Shown: piece after piece, positions 27,295 through 36,300 of the stretch | Layout: each line of letters begins with the position of its first letter | Numbering within the stretch: the stretch's first letter is position 1 | Source of the DNA: Streptomyces atratus | Lineage (GTDB): Bacteria; Actinomycetota; Actinomycetes; Streptomycetales; Streptomycetaceae | Length of the DNA: 64,000 nt | Assembly: GCF_014648655.1 (NCBI RefSeq) | Contig: NZ_BMRN01000005.1 | Coordinates: 310,001-374,000, forward strand | Reading direction: 5' to 3' | Position numbers and translations under genes: made by a program | Notes under the pieces: generated by a model | The model's input: only the letters and a program-made list of their open reading frames with translations | What the model was told of the DNA's origin: nothing | Database searches by the model: none

Positions 27295-27744
27295 TCATCG
27301 CCGCCATTCGTAGGCGTTCGGGGCCGTCTCGATGACCTCGCTCGGCCAGTTCTCCCTGACCTGTCGCAGACGGTCACGCTGTTCATCGACCCACCCTGCG
27401 GTGACCCGCACCGGGACACTGACCAGGGTTCCGGAAGCTGGCGTGTCCTCCACGGTGACCACCGGCACTCCGCGCTGGCCGCGGACCTCGATCCGGACTT
27501 CCGGGTTGCGCCCGTCGTCCATCCAACCGACATCTCGGCCGGCGGCGAGCGCGTCCAAGGCATGGGCCCAACTGTCCAGGTCTTCCCGGGCCAGGCACAC
27601 GCTCAGACGTCCGCCGGCGAACCCGCTCGCGATGACGACCTCAGCATCAAGAGAGTCATGCCAAGGCAGCACCCCCTACATGTGGCGTCCCAGCACTCGG
27701 ATCACGACACTGTTCTCGCCATCAGCAAGGCCGATGAGATCCAT
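27295..27744 (-). pseudogene. DUF5959 family gene interrupted by a TAG stop
   Basis: From ATG 27742-27744 the frame reads MDLIGLADGENSVVIRVLGR, then His-Met and a TAG at 27676-27678. It continues in the same frame as GVLPWHDSLDAEVVIASGFA, LAAGRDVGWMDDGRNPEVRI and WPSEVIETAPNAYEWRR. This is the DUF5959 family from first to last residue, with one nonsense codon at position 23. A GTG at 27672 could restart a 125-residue product, but it lacks a properly spaced ribosome site and would miss the first strand. DUF5959 function is unknown. A single base change could restore the gene. Confidence 0.65.
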
Positions 27745-28003
27745 CGTGTTCACTCCAGCCGTCCTGCTCCCACACCGACATCAACGGTCAGTCATCATCC
27801 ACGCGCTGCGAAGCAAGGGTCCGTGCAGGGGCTGCTGCGGTTCATTCCGTCAGGAGTTCTTGCTGTGTTCAGCTCCGGGACCGCCCGGCGCAGAATCTTG
27901 AGCACCGAATGACAGCGCGGGCCCTTCGGTCCACCGCCCAGCGCATCCAAGGCCGGACCGCCGCGGCTCGAATGGAGACTCGATTTCATGAAAGGATCGA
28001 GTC

Positions 28004-28099
28004 ATGGCACGGCCTTCCCGGTACCCGCTTGAACTCCGTCGCCGTGCGGTGCGCTTGGTCGCCGAGGAAGCAGAGGTGGGCAAATGGTTCGAGAGAGCA
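28004..28099 (+). mobile_element. IS3-family transposase OrfA, N-terminal stub
   Basis: ATG 28004 opens MARPSRYPLELRRRAVRLVA followed by EEAEVGKWFERA and a stop. The first 20 residues are the canonical start of IS3-group OrfA (helix-turn-helix). Sequence identity to the family then ends abruptly. A perfect 8-bp inverted repeat (GACTCGAT at 27977, ATCGAGTC at 27996) stands just before it. OrfB and both defined ends are missing, so it is a dead fragment. Confidence 0.6.
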
Positions 28100-29124
28100 T
28101 GATGCGCGTCGCCGTGGTGGGCTCGGGCGCACTGGGAGCCGCGGTGGCGGACGAGCTCGTGCGCCGCGGCCTGTCCGTCGTGGTCTGCACGGCGGAGGAG
28201 TCGCGGCCTCCGGTGACGGATGTGGCGTTCGGCTGGCTCAACTCGCACGGGTCGGCGGCGGAGCCGCCGTCGGGCGCGCGCGATCGGGACGAGCTCGCCC
28301 GGTCGCTCGGCGTGCTGCGCAACGTCACGGCGACGCCACCGTTGCGCGGCGTCATCACCTGGAACGGCGCCGTGAGCTGGGCGTCGACCGCAGCCGCGAC
28401 GGCTCGATTCGCCGAGCAATCGGGTTCCGGCGTCGCGACCGTCGAGGCGGAGGCTCTGCGGCAGATCCTTCCCGGCCTGCGGGTGGCGCCGCCGGTGGTC
28501 GCGCACGCGAGCGACGAGGGCATGGTCGAGCCGGACGACCTGCGCCGCGCGTTCCTCGCCCGCGCGCGGGCCGGCGGCGCCACTGAAGTCGCCATTCGGG
28601 TGGATCGCATCCGGGCGCGGCGGGCGGGCGGCTACGAGCTGCAGGGCACCGGAGCGGCACTCGTCGTCGATCGGATCGTACTCGCCTGCGGGACGGGCCT
28701 GCCCGCCCTCGCGGAGCAGCTCGGCGAGCACATCGAAGTCCCCGGTGTCCCGGCCGCGCGCTTCACCTTCACCGCGCCGGAACTACGCCTGGACCGTGTG
28801 GTGTCCACGCCGGCGTTCGAGATCCGGCCGTCCGCCCGGCACGGCTTCGTCGGCGCCGAGGACGTGGTCCCGGGCGAGACGGAGACGGCGACGCGGGCGC
28901 GGGTGCGTGCGTCCCTGAGTGCCGTGAGGGAGGCGTTCGGATTGCCGCAGGAACCGGTGCTGGGGGACGTGACCATAGGCGTCCGCCCGATCCCGGCAGG
29001 CGACGGCGTGCTCTGCGCACCGCTGGCGAGTGCTCCGGGGATCGTCGCACTGGCTGCGCACCCCGGGGTGACGCTCGCGGCCTCGCTGGCGCTGCGTGCG
29101 GCGGAACAACTCGGGAACCCCTAG
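28099..29124 (+). CDS. FAD-dependent oxidoreductase (DAO/glycine-oxidase-like)
   Basis: This 341-residue flavoprotein has an N-terminal Rossmann dinucleotide motif (MRVAVVGSGALGAAVADELV, GxGxxG) and the DAO layout: VDRIVLACGTGLPAL in the middle and a C-terminal FAD-closing segment VTIGVRPIPAGDGVLCAPL, then GIVALAAHPGVTLAASLALR. It probably oxidises an amine or amino acid with O2. The usual C-terminal GHGxxG reads AAHPGV here. Starts at ATG 28084, 28099 or 28102 are possible; 28099 has GAGAGAG close by. It lies between two transposase fragments, so it is likely acquired cargo. Composition is not obviously foreign. Confidence 0.75.
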   Translation: MMRVAVVGSGALGAAVADELVRRGLSVVVCTAEESRPPVTDVAFGWLNSHGSAAEPPSGARDRDELARSLGVLRNVTATPPLRGVITWNGAVSWASTAAATARFAEQSGSGVATVEAEALRQILPGLRVAPPVVAHASDEGMVEPDDLRRAFLARARAGGATEVAIRVDRIRARRAGGYELQGTGAALVVDRIVLACGTGLPALAEQLGEHIEVPGVPAARFTFTAPELRLDRVVSTPAFEIRPSARHGFVGAEDVVPGETETATRARVRASLSAVREAFGLPQEPVLGDVTIGVRPIPAGDGVLCAPLASAPGIVALAAHPGVTLAASLALRAAEQLGNP

Positions 29125-29375
29125 CGTCCTGCGCCGGAGATCCGTCGGCAAAAACGGCGAGGAAGTCGAGGATCTCCTCGGCCGTCTTGGTCCAGATGAA
29201 CGGTTTGGGTCCTCGTTCCAGTTCTTGACCCACGTGCGGATGTCGGCTTCGAGCGCCTGGACGTTCTTGTGTGCGCCGCGGCGGATCATCTGGTCGGCCA
29301 GGAAGCCGAACCACCGCTCGACCTGGTTGGTCCACGCGGAGCCGGTCGGGGTGAAGTGCTCATCTCCGTGGATGC
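29125..29375 (-). mobile_element. IS630-family transposase C-terminal fragment, frameshifted
   Basis: The minus strand encodes HGDEHFTPTGSAWTNQVERW, then FGFLADQMIRRGAHKNVQAL and EADIRTWVKNWNE. The frame then shifts (near 29205) to PKPFIWTKTAEEILDFLAVF. This is the end of an IS630/DDE transposase: the HFTPT..SWLNQVE segment with the catalytic Glu and the terminal PFxWTKTAxEIL motif. The first two thirds are missing and a frameshift breaks the rest. Its end abuts the oxidoreductase stop. Confidence 0.8.
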
Positions 29376-29420
29376 GGTCGGTCGGGGAGCTCGGCGACGG
29401 GCGGCGACCTCTTGAAGTGC

Positions 29421-29467
29421 TCTCCCGGCCGAAGCCGGGAGATTCCTGCTTACCCGGTGGGGTAAGC
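29421..29467. mobile_element. Orphan IS200/IS605-type element end with two hairpins
   Basis: Hairpin 1 is TCTCCCGGC-CGAA-GCCGGGAGA (9-bp stem). Five bases later hairpin 2 is GCTTACCC-GGTG-GGGTAAGC (8-bp stem). The series CTCCCGGC..GCCGGGAG, ATTCCTGCTTACC is what I recall from ends of actinobacterial IS200/IS605 elements, the region that also forms the 3' part of TnpB guide RNA. No tnpA or tnpB remains nearby. Recognition is from memory. Confidence 0.5.
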
Positions 29468-29533
29468 GCCGGTGTCAGGGGCCTGCCGCGCCAGAAACCG
29501 TTCCCCCCAGCCCCTGACCGGCGCTCGCAGCGA

Positions 29534-30163
29534 TCACGGTTGAGGACTGGTGCCCTTGGGAAGCAGAAGCGCGCGGTCCCGCCAGGCGCGCTCCCACTGA
29601 CGGGTGAGCGCCGGATAGACGATCAGGTAGCGGAACGGTGCGATGAGGGCCATGTACAGCCGTCCGAACCGGCCGTTGGGCTTGACCAGGACCGCCATCC
29701 GCAGTTCGTGGTCGCCGTCGCTGGACAGCACCCACCCCAGGTGCATGAGGGTGTGGACGGTCTTGTTCGCCAGTTCGCGGACGGACTCGTTGTCGAGCTC
29801 GTACACGGGGGTGAACGGGTTGCCGCCGGAGTCGGGCCCGTCCACGGTCTCGCGGAGGTCGCGCGGCAGGCGGTCGCGCAGCGACTGGACCCGCGTCCCG
29901 AGGCCGGCCCTGGGCTTGTCCCATCCGAGCAGGGCGCCGAGCTTCCAGCGCACCGCGAACAGGAACCGGACCGCAGGATTCTGCTTGGCGAAGCCGTCGC
30001 CCGCCCGCATCGCGGCGAGCATCACGGGGAAGTCGCCCGGCCCGGCGCCAGGGGTGCGGAAGGACCACACGTCCTCGGTCTCGAAGTCGCGGGTGAGCGC
30101 GTGGATCCGCCACGGCTGATCGGTGTGGGAGGTGTGAGGAAGTTTCATGGCCGCTGCCGCCAT
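29534..30163 (-). CDS. DUF2867 domain protein
   Basis: This 209-residue protein of the DUF2867 family (GDFPVMLAAMRAGDGFAKQN, FTPVYELDNESVRELANKTV, RMAVLVKPNGRFGRLYMALI, APFRYLIVYPALTRQWERAW) is often found alone or fused to SDR-type proteins. No enzymatic function is established. ATG 30163 or ATG 30148 could be the start; neither has a well spaced ribosome site. It is divergent from a TetR gene, with two perfect palindromes between them, so it is almost certainly under that repressor. Confidence 0.82.
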   Translation of the reverse strand: MAAAAMKLPHTSHTDQPWRIHALTRDFETEDVWSFRTPGAGPGDFPVMLAAMRAGDGFAKQNPAVRFLFAVRWKLGALLGWDKPRAGLGTRVQSLRDRLPRDLRETVDGPDSGGNPFTPVYELDNESVRELANKTVHTLMHLGWVLSSDGDHELRMAVLVKPNGRFGRLYMALIAPFRYLIVYPALTRQWERAWRDRALLLPKGTSPQP

Positions 30164-30194
30164 TCCTGTCTCGGGGCGCCGTCCGCCATCCCCG

Positions 30195-30212
30195 TTATAC
30201 GCTTACGTATAA
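30195..30212. promoter_or_regulatory. Palindromic operator 1 of the DUF2867/TetR pair
   Basis: TTATACG-CTTA-CGTATAA is a perfect palindrome with 7-bp arms. It shares ATACG-N4-CGTAT with the second site 34 bp away. It lies 32 bp upstream of the DUF2867 start. Confidence 0.7.
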
Positions 30213-30225
30213 GATGAGGCTAGAT

Positions 30226-30249
30226 CGGATATACGGCTACGTATATCCG
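30226..30249. promoter_or_regulatory. Palindromic operator 2 of the DUF2867/TetR pair
   Basis: CGGATATACG and CGTATATCCG form a perfect 10-bp-arm palindrome around GCTA. It is five bases before an in-frame ATG (30254) of the TetR gene, consistent with self-repression. Confidence 0.72.
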
Positions 30250-30274
30250 ATGGATGAGTGAGGTGGAACACATC

Positions 30275-30838
30275 GTGGGCACTGCTCGCACACCGCGCGA
30301 CACATGGGTGGAGGAAGGTCTGCGGGCGCTGGCCGACCGTGGTCCGGACGCCGTCAGGGTCGAGGCGCTGGCGAAGCGGCTCGGCGTCACCAAGGGCGGG
30401 TTCTATGGGTACTTCGCCGACCGCGACGCGCTGCTGGAGGCGATGCTGGACGCTTGGGAGCAGGAGAGCACCGACGAGGTGATCGACCGGGTCGAGCGCG
30501 AGGGCGGCGACCCGAAGACCAAGGCCCAGCGTGCAGGCATGCTCACCTTCTCCAGCGACCGGCTGCTCCCCATCGACCTCGCGGTCCGTGACTGGGCCCG
30601 GCGTGACGAGGCGGTCGCCGAGCGCCTGCGACGGGTGGACAACCGGCGTATGGACCTGTTGCGCGAGATGATCGGCACCTTCTGCTCCGATCCCGACGAG
30701 GTTGAGGCCCGCAGCCTGATCGCCTTCTGCGTGGCAATCGGAAACCACTCCCTCGCCGCCGATCATGAGGGCCGCACCCGAGCCGAGGTTCTCGCCCGCG
30801 CCGGCGACCTGATCCTCAACCGCACCAGCAGGCGGTAG
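30275..30838 (+). CDS. TetR family transcriptional regulator
   Basis: This TetR-type repressor of about 187 residues has a helix-turn-helix (TWVEEGLRALADRGPDAVRV, LAKRLGVTKGGFYGYFADRD) and an unassigned helical ligand domain. GTG 30275 is chosen because GAGGTGG precedes it at eight bases. ATG 30254 in the same frame would add seven residues but has no ribosome site and touches operator 2. It is divergent from DUF2867 with two shared operators, so the pair forms a self-contained repressor/target unit inside the island. Confidence 0.82.
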   Translation: MGTARTPRDTWVEEGLRALADRGPDAVRVEALAKRLGVTKGGFYGYFADRDALLEAMLDAWEQESTDEVIDRVEREGGDPKTKAQRAGMLTFSSDRLLPIDLAVRDWARRDEAVAERLRRVDNRRMDLLREMIGTFCSDPDEVEARSLIAFCVAIGNHSLAADHEGRTRAEVLARAGDLILNRTSRR

Positions 30839-30891
30839 GGCCGCTCAACCTCGCCCTGCGGAACCAACCCGGGTCGCCGTCAGGCGTCGTT

Positions 30892-31100
30892 TCACTTGGT
30901 GAGTCGGCGGTGGCAGATGAGGGTTGCGGCTATGCCGACGATGGCGAGGAAGTGCTCGGGCTTGCGTTCCTATCGACGGTGCAGGCGGCGGCATCCGGCG
31001 AACCAGGACACCGTTCGCTCGACGACCCAGCTGTGGCGGCCGAGCCGGGTGGAGGATTCGATGCCCTTGCGGGCGATCCGGTGGCGGATGCCGCGTGACG
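30892..31100 (-). mobile_element. IS5-family transposase C-terminal fragment with nonsense codon
   Basis: The minus strand reads IRHRIARKGIESSTRLGRHS, then WVVERTVSWFAGCRRLHRR, a TAG where the family has Tyr, and ERKPEHFLAIVGIAATLICH with RRLTK and stop. This is the end of an IS5-group (IS4 superfamily) DDE transposase, including the catalytic Glu of VVERT. The N-terminal DDE part is missing. Confidence 0.82.
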
Positions 31101-31213
31101 GCAGTACCCGTTACCTGACCATCGGCGGTGCGGCCGCGCTTGCCATGGGTGCGGCCGCACTGTTCGCCTCGGTCCGCCGCCGGGCCGCCGTCGGGGGCCG
31201 GCACCGGCACTGA
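31100..31213 (+). pseudogene. C-terminal membrane-anchor fragment of a lost surface protein
   Basis: The plus strand right after the IS5 remnant encodes STRYLTIGGAAALAMGAAAL followed by FASVRRRAAVGGRHRH and a stop. A single hydrophobic helix followed by Arg-rich residues is typical of the C-terminal anchor of a secreted Streptomyces protein. Everything upstream is replaced by transposase sequence. Confidence 0.4.
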
Positions 31214-31235
31214 GCACCTGGGGCGAGTCCGTGGG

Positions 31236-32129
31236 CTAGCCGATGACGGAGGCGCAGGTGGTCGGGGTGGCGTGCGCGGGGTCCAGGGCGTTCGCCACCT
31301 CGTGGTAGGCGATCCGGTCGACGGTCCCGATCGCCACATGCTCGGACAGGTCGACCGGGCACAGGTCCTGGAGGAGGACATTGCGTACGTTCGGCCCGTC
31401 CAGGAATTGCGTACGGTACGGGGTCACGACCTCGTCATACCTGGTCGCGATGACCGTGTAGCGCACTCCGGGCACGGTGTCGCCGCCCGCGTTGAGTTTG
31501 GTGATGAAGGCGGAGCCGGCCACCTGGTCGGCGAGACCGGGCGTGTTGGCGTTCAGCAGGTCCTCCGCTCCCGGGAAGTACGGCAGCAGTTTCGTCAGTC
31601 CGAGGAGGGTGGTGCCGTGGTTGTCGGGCGCCAGCCCGATCAGGGCGTTCACCTTGGCGGCGCCGCCGAGGAACTTCAGGTAGTAGTTGGGCATCATGCC
31701 GCCCTGGGAGTGGCCGACGATGTCGGCCTTCGGCGCCCCGGTGGAGGCGAGCACCTGGTCGACGAACGTGGCGAGCTGACCGGCCGACTTGTCGATCGGA
31801 CCGAGGCCGTTGAAGAACGGAACGCCCGGCAGTTGCCCGTAGTCGAGCGAGTAGACGCAGTACCCCCGGTTGACGAGGTAGGGGGCGAGGACGAGCCAGT
31901 TGTCGATCGAGTTCCCGAAGGTTCCGTGGACCAGGACGACGGGGCGGGGATGGGCTGCGGAGGGCTTGCAGGAGTAGTCGTTCCAGCCGCGGGAGGTGGC
32001 TGTGGCGACGGTGGGGGCGGCTGCAGCGGCAGTGGCCGTGGGGGTGGCGACTGCCGCGACGGCGAGGAGCAGTGCGGCGAGGGTTCTCCGCGCACGTGGG
32101 GTGCGCGGCGCACGGGTCCGGGGCAGCAT
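31236..32129 (-). CDS. Secreted alpha/beta-hydrolase lipase
   Basis: This 297-residue extracellular triacylglycerol lipase/esterase begins with a signal peptide (MLPRTRAPRTPRARRTLAAL... cut in the Ala-rich stretch). The oxyanion segment is VVLVHGTFGN, the nucleophile elbow GHSQGG, and the likely acid and His are in YDEVVTPYRTQFL and SEHVAIGTVDRIAYHEV. Late Cys residues (DLCPVD, TTCASV) suggest a disulfide. AAGGAGA precedes ATG 32127-32129. An upstream in-frame start would add charged residues before the signal peptide and is rejected. Single gene, minus strand. Confidence 0.9.
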   Translation of the reverse strand: MLPRTRAPRTPRARRTLAALLLAVAAVATPTATAAAAAPTVATATSRGWNDYSCKPSAAHPRPVVLVHGTFGNSIDNWLVLAPYLVNRGYCVYSLDYGQLPGVPFFNGLGPIDKSAGQLATFVDQVLASTGAPKADIVGHSQGGMMPNYYLKFLGGAAKVNALIGLAPDNHGTTLLGLTKLLPYFPGAEDLLNANTPGLADQVAGSAFITKLNAGGDTVPGVRYTVIATRYDEVVTPYRTQFLDGPNVRNVLLQDLCPVDLSEHVAIGTVDRIAYHEVANALDPAHATPTTCASVIG

Positions 32130-32312
32130 CGTGTGGTCTCCTTGCGGCTCAAGGGAGTTGCGATGTCTGTGCACCCTGCGGCCCGGACCACAAGTTCTGA
32201 CTGCTGAATTTCCTGTGTGCTCATGCCAAATTACGGGCGAGTAAGGTGGCGTGGGAAGTTACGCGTCGGTAAAAACTGATGAGTAATCAACGATGTGGCG
32301 CCAAGGGGCCGA

Positions 32313-33320
32313 TCAGGCCGCAAGCCGCCCCGGCATCACGGCCCGCGGGCCGAACCTGGCACGCAGCCGGTCCGCCACCGCCTCGATCCGGCGCGCCTGT
32401 TCGTCCACCGGGTCGAACGACAGTTGGTGCGCGGCCCGTTCGGCATCCGTCAGCCCCTCCGCGCGCAGCGCGATCCCCCGCACCCGGGCCCGCTGCAGAG
32501 CGAACGAGTCATGGATCCGGTACGCGAGTTCGGTGAGCGCCGCGGAGTGTGCGGTGGGCTCCCGGAGCACACGACTGCGGGTCAGCGTCGAGTATCCGGT
32601 CCGGTCGGCATAGCGCACGGAGACCGAGAGCCCCCGGCACACCTGCCCGTCCCCGCGCATCCTGGCCCCCAGCTCCTCGGTGAGCGACATGAGCGCGCGG
32701 CGCTGCCGCTCCCGGTCCAGCTCGTCGCGCGGGAAGGACCGTTCGGCGGCGATCGACCGGGCGGCGGCGCCCGGTACGACCGTCGTACGGTCGATGCCGC
32801 GCGCCCGCTCCCACAGTTCACGTCCCGTCCGTACGCCGGTGATCCGCTGCAGGGTGCCGAGCGGGGCCGCAGCGATCCGGCCGACGGAGTCGAGCCCGTA
32901 CCCGCACAGGGTGCGGGCCGTCGCCGCCCCCACGCCGTCCAGCGCGGCGGCCGGCTTGGCCGCGAGGAACTCCGCTCCCCCGCCCGCGGGGACCACGAAG
33001 GTCGTCCCGGGCCCGGCCTGCCGTGCCGCCATCCGGGCCAGCATCGGGTTCTGCGCGGCCCCGATCGCGCAGTCCACGCCGTGCAGGGCGAGCGCACGGA
33101 TCCGGATCACCGAGGCCAGCCCCTTCACGTCCCGCCCGAAGTAGCGCAGCGCGCCGCGCACATCGGCGAGCGCCCCGTCGGGCGGGACCGCCTCGACCAC
33201 CGGGGTGAACGCACCGAGAAGGGCGAGCAGCCCCTCATAGCAGGCGCTGTCCGGGAGGCCGCCGCCGACCTTGCGGAACCGCAGATACAGGATTCCCGGC
33301 GCATCATGTGCAGTGCTCAT
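32313..33320 (-). CDS. Y-family polymerase homologue (ImuB-like) lacking catalytic acidic residues
   Basis: The 335-residue protein is related to DinB/ImuB by its helix-hairpin-helix and little-finger parts (AAALDGVGAATARTLCGYGL, LGTLQRITGVRTGRELWERA, RSIAAERSFPRDELDRERQR). The palm motifs are not those of an active polymerase: DxDxFF is replaced by ILYLRFRKVGG and SIDE by PDGALADVRGALRY. No clamp-binding QLPLW tail was found. Like mycobacterial ImuB it probably has a structural role, recruiting DnaE2 to damaged DNA. Its ATG overlaps the dnaE2 stop (ATGA), so the two are translationally coupled under one LexA box. Confidence 0.8.
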   Translation of the reverse strand: MSTAHDAPGILYLRFRKVGGGLPDSACYEGLLALLGAFTPVVEAVPPDGALADVRGALRYFGRDVKGLASVIRIRALALHGVDCAIGAAQNPMLARMAARQAGPGTTFVVPAGGGAEFLAAKPAAALDGVGAATARTLCGYGLDSVGRIAAAPLGTLQRITGVRTGRELWERARGIDRTTVVPGAAARSIAAERSFPRDELDRERQRRALMSLTEELGARMRGDGQVCRGLSVSVRYADRTGYSTLTRSRVLREPTAHSAALTELAYRIHDSFALQRARVRGIALRAEGLTDAERAAHQLSFDPVDEQARRIEAVADRLRARFGPRAVMPGRLAA

Positions 33321-36300
33321 CCCGCGCTCCCCGGACTCTGGTGCCACAACTTCCTTCCGGTGGCGACGCCTTCGCCGGGCGGCTGGAGGTCGGACCAGGG
33401 GTTCATCTCGTACCCGGTGGACATCTGGATGCGACGGCCGCTGTCGGCGGGAGCAGGACCGGGAGCCTCGGGGGCGCCCTCCTCGGACGAGGGCTCCGCC
33501 GCCAGCCGGGCCGCGACCGCGTCGAGTCCGCCGGTACGCCGCAGCTCGGCCAGTTCCGCCAGGTTCCAGGCGGCCGCACCGACCACGCTCAGGCTCTGCG
33601 GTCCGCGCCGCTGCACCACTCCGCGTACCAGCAGCAGCCAGGAGTGGAAGACGGTGTGCGCGCATGCGGCATGGCTGTCGTCGAAGAAGGCCAGGTCGAC
33701 CAGGCCCGTACCGTCGTCCAGGGTGGTGAAGATGACCCGGCGGCCGGAGCGGACCGGCGGGGTCTGAGTGGCCGCCTTGGCGCCCGCGACCAGCACGGTC
33801 TGCCCGTGCCGCGCCCCGCGCAGCCGCTTGGCGGAGACCGCGCCGAGCTCCTTCAGGAACGCATGGTGATCGCCCATCAGGTGGCGGGAGACATCCATGC
33901 TCAGGACGCCGAGCTCGGCACTGAGGCGTTCGGCCTCGTTGAGGTCGGGCAGCCCGATGGAGCCGGTCCTGCGCCCCTCGCCGAGCGGAAGCTGCGCGCC
34001 ACCGGAGCCGGACCGCGCCCCGGTACCTCGCTGGGCACGGTGCAGTTCGGACAGATGCAGCAGCAGATCACGCCGGTTGGCACCGAACGCGTCCAACGCG
34101 CCGACCTGGGCCAGCCGTTCAGCGGCAGGCTTTCCCGGCCTGGCCCGCTGCCAGAAGTCCAGCAGCGAGGTGAAGGGCTGCCCGGCCTCGATCCGGGCGA
34201 CCTCGGCCGCACTGATGCCATGGACGTCCGAGAGCGCGAGCCGCACCCCCCAGACCTCCCTCCCCCTCTCACCATCAGACACCAGTTCGATTCGATGGGC
34301 GGCCGCCGACCGGTTCACATCCAGCCCCAGCACCGGCACCCCACGCCGCCGCGCGTCCGCGAGCAGCAGCCGCTTCGGGTACATCCCCGGATCATGGGTG
34401 AGCAGCCCGGCATAGAAGGCCGCCGGGTGATGCGCCTTGAGCCACGCCGACTGATACGTCGGTACGGCGAAGGCGACCGCGTGCGCCTTGCAGAAGCCGT
34501 ACGAGCCGAACGCCTCGATGATCTCCCAGGCGCGGGCAATCACTTCGGCGCTGTACTTCTTCACCGCCGCCTGCTGCGCGAACCACACCCTGATCCGGCC
34601 CTGCGCCCCGGGGTCGGAGAGCCCGCGCCGCACCCGGTCGGCCTCGTCCCGGCCGCAGCCGGTCATGATGTCGACCATCTCGATGATCTGCTCATGGAAG
34701 ACGACCACTCCGTACGTCTCGCGCAGCGCCCCCTCCAGGTCGGGGTGGGGGTAGCGGACGGGTGTCCGGCCGTGCCGGGCCCCGATGAACGGCCGCACCA
34801 TGTCGGCGGCGACCGGCCCCGGCCGGAACAGCGAGATGTCGACCACCAGATCGTGGAAGGTGGCGGGCTGGAGCCTGCCGACCAGGTCGCGCTGGCCCGG
34901 CGACTCGATCTGGAAGCAGCCCAACGTCTCAGCACTCCTGATCAGCCGGTACGTCTCCGGATCGCCCTGCGGTACGGCGTCCAGATCCACGTCCCGCCCC
35001 GAGGTCCTCTTGATCTCCGTGACCGCGTGCGCCATCGCCGACTGCATCCGTACGCCCAGCACATCGAGCTTGAGCAGCCCGAGATCCTCCACGTCCTCCT
35101 TGTCGAACTGCGCCATCGGGAAACCCTCCCCGCTGGTCGGCATGACAGGCACCCGACGCAGCAGAGAGGCGTCCGAGAGGAGCACCCCGCACGGGTGCAT
35201 GGCGATGCCGCGCGGCAGGGCGTCCAGCGCCTCCACCAGCTCCCAGAGCCGCCCGTACCGATCCTTCTCCCGCGCCACTTCGCGCAGTTCGGGCAGTTCC
35301 TCCATGGCCGCGCGGGCGTCGCGGGCCCGGATGTGCGGGAAGGCCTTGGCGAGCCGGTCGGTCTCGGCCGGGTCCATGGAGAGCGCCGCGCCGACGTCCC
35401 GGATGGCGTGGCGCACCCGGTAGGTCTCGGGCATGGCGACGGTCGCGACCCGCTCGGTGCCGAAGCGGCCGATGATCGCGCGGTAGACGTCGAGGCGGCG
35501 GGCCGATTCGACGTCGATGTCGATGTCGGGCAGCACGAAGCGGCGCTTGGAGAGGAAGCGTTCCATCAGCAGCCCGTGTTCGACCGGGTCGGCGTGCGCG
35601 ATCCCGAGGAGATGGTTGACCAGGGAGCCCGCGCCGGAGCCCCGGGCGGCAACCCGTACCTTCATCGCCCTTGCATCATCAACGACTTGAGCAACCGTCA
35701 GAAAATAGGAGGCGAAACCGTGGTAGGCGATGATGTCCAGCTCCTGGTGCATCCGCTCCCAGTAGTCGCGCCTGCGGTCGTAGCCGCGCAGCACCATTCC
35801 GGCGGCGGCGCGGGAGGCCAGTACCCGCTGGGCGGTGCGCCGACCGGCACCGACGAGATGCGGTTCGGGGAAGTGGACGGCACCGAGGCCGAGGTCGCCC
35901 TCGGGGTCGACGACGCAGGCGTCGGCGGTGCGCCGGGTCTCCGCGAGCAGCCGCGCTCCACCGTCCCGGCCGAGCCCGGCCGAGGAGGCGATCCGCTCGG
36001 CGGTCTCCGCCATCGCGCGGGCATCCTTCAGCCAGCGCTCATCGCTGTCGAGCGGGGCGCGGCGGGGGTCGACGGGGACCAGCCTGCGGGCCGCGTCGAG
36101 CACATCGGCGACCGGGCCCTGCCCGGGGTCGGCGTACCGGACTGCGTTGGTCAGCACGGCCCGCACCCCCTGCTCGGCGGCGAAGCCGACGGTACGGGCG
36201 GCGAGCCGCAGCGATCCGGGTCCGGTGCCTTCGCGTCCGTGGTGGACGACTTCGAGGCGCAGGTCGTCGCCGTAGATCTCCCGCCAGGGGGCGAGCAGTG

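Noticed and set aside
26733..27563. A 276-residue minus frame right of the SnoaL gene
   Set aside because: Ser/Arg/Gly/Pro-rich, passes through the 18-bp hairpin and antisense of DUF5959 in a wrong frame; no ribosome site.
30845..31381. A 178-residue minus frame across the IS5 fragment
   Set aside because: Different frame from the transposase sequence and Pro/Arg-rich; shadow only.
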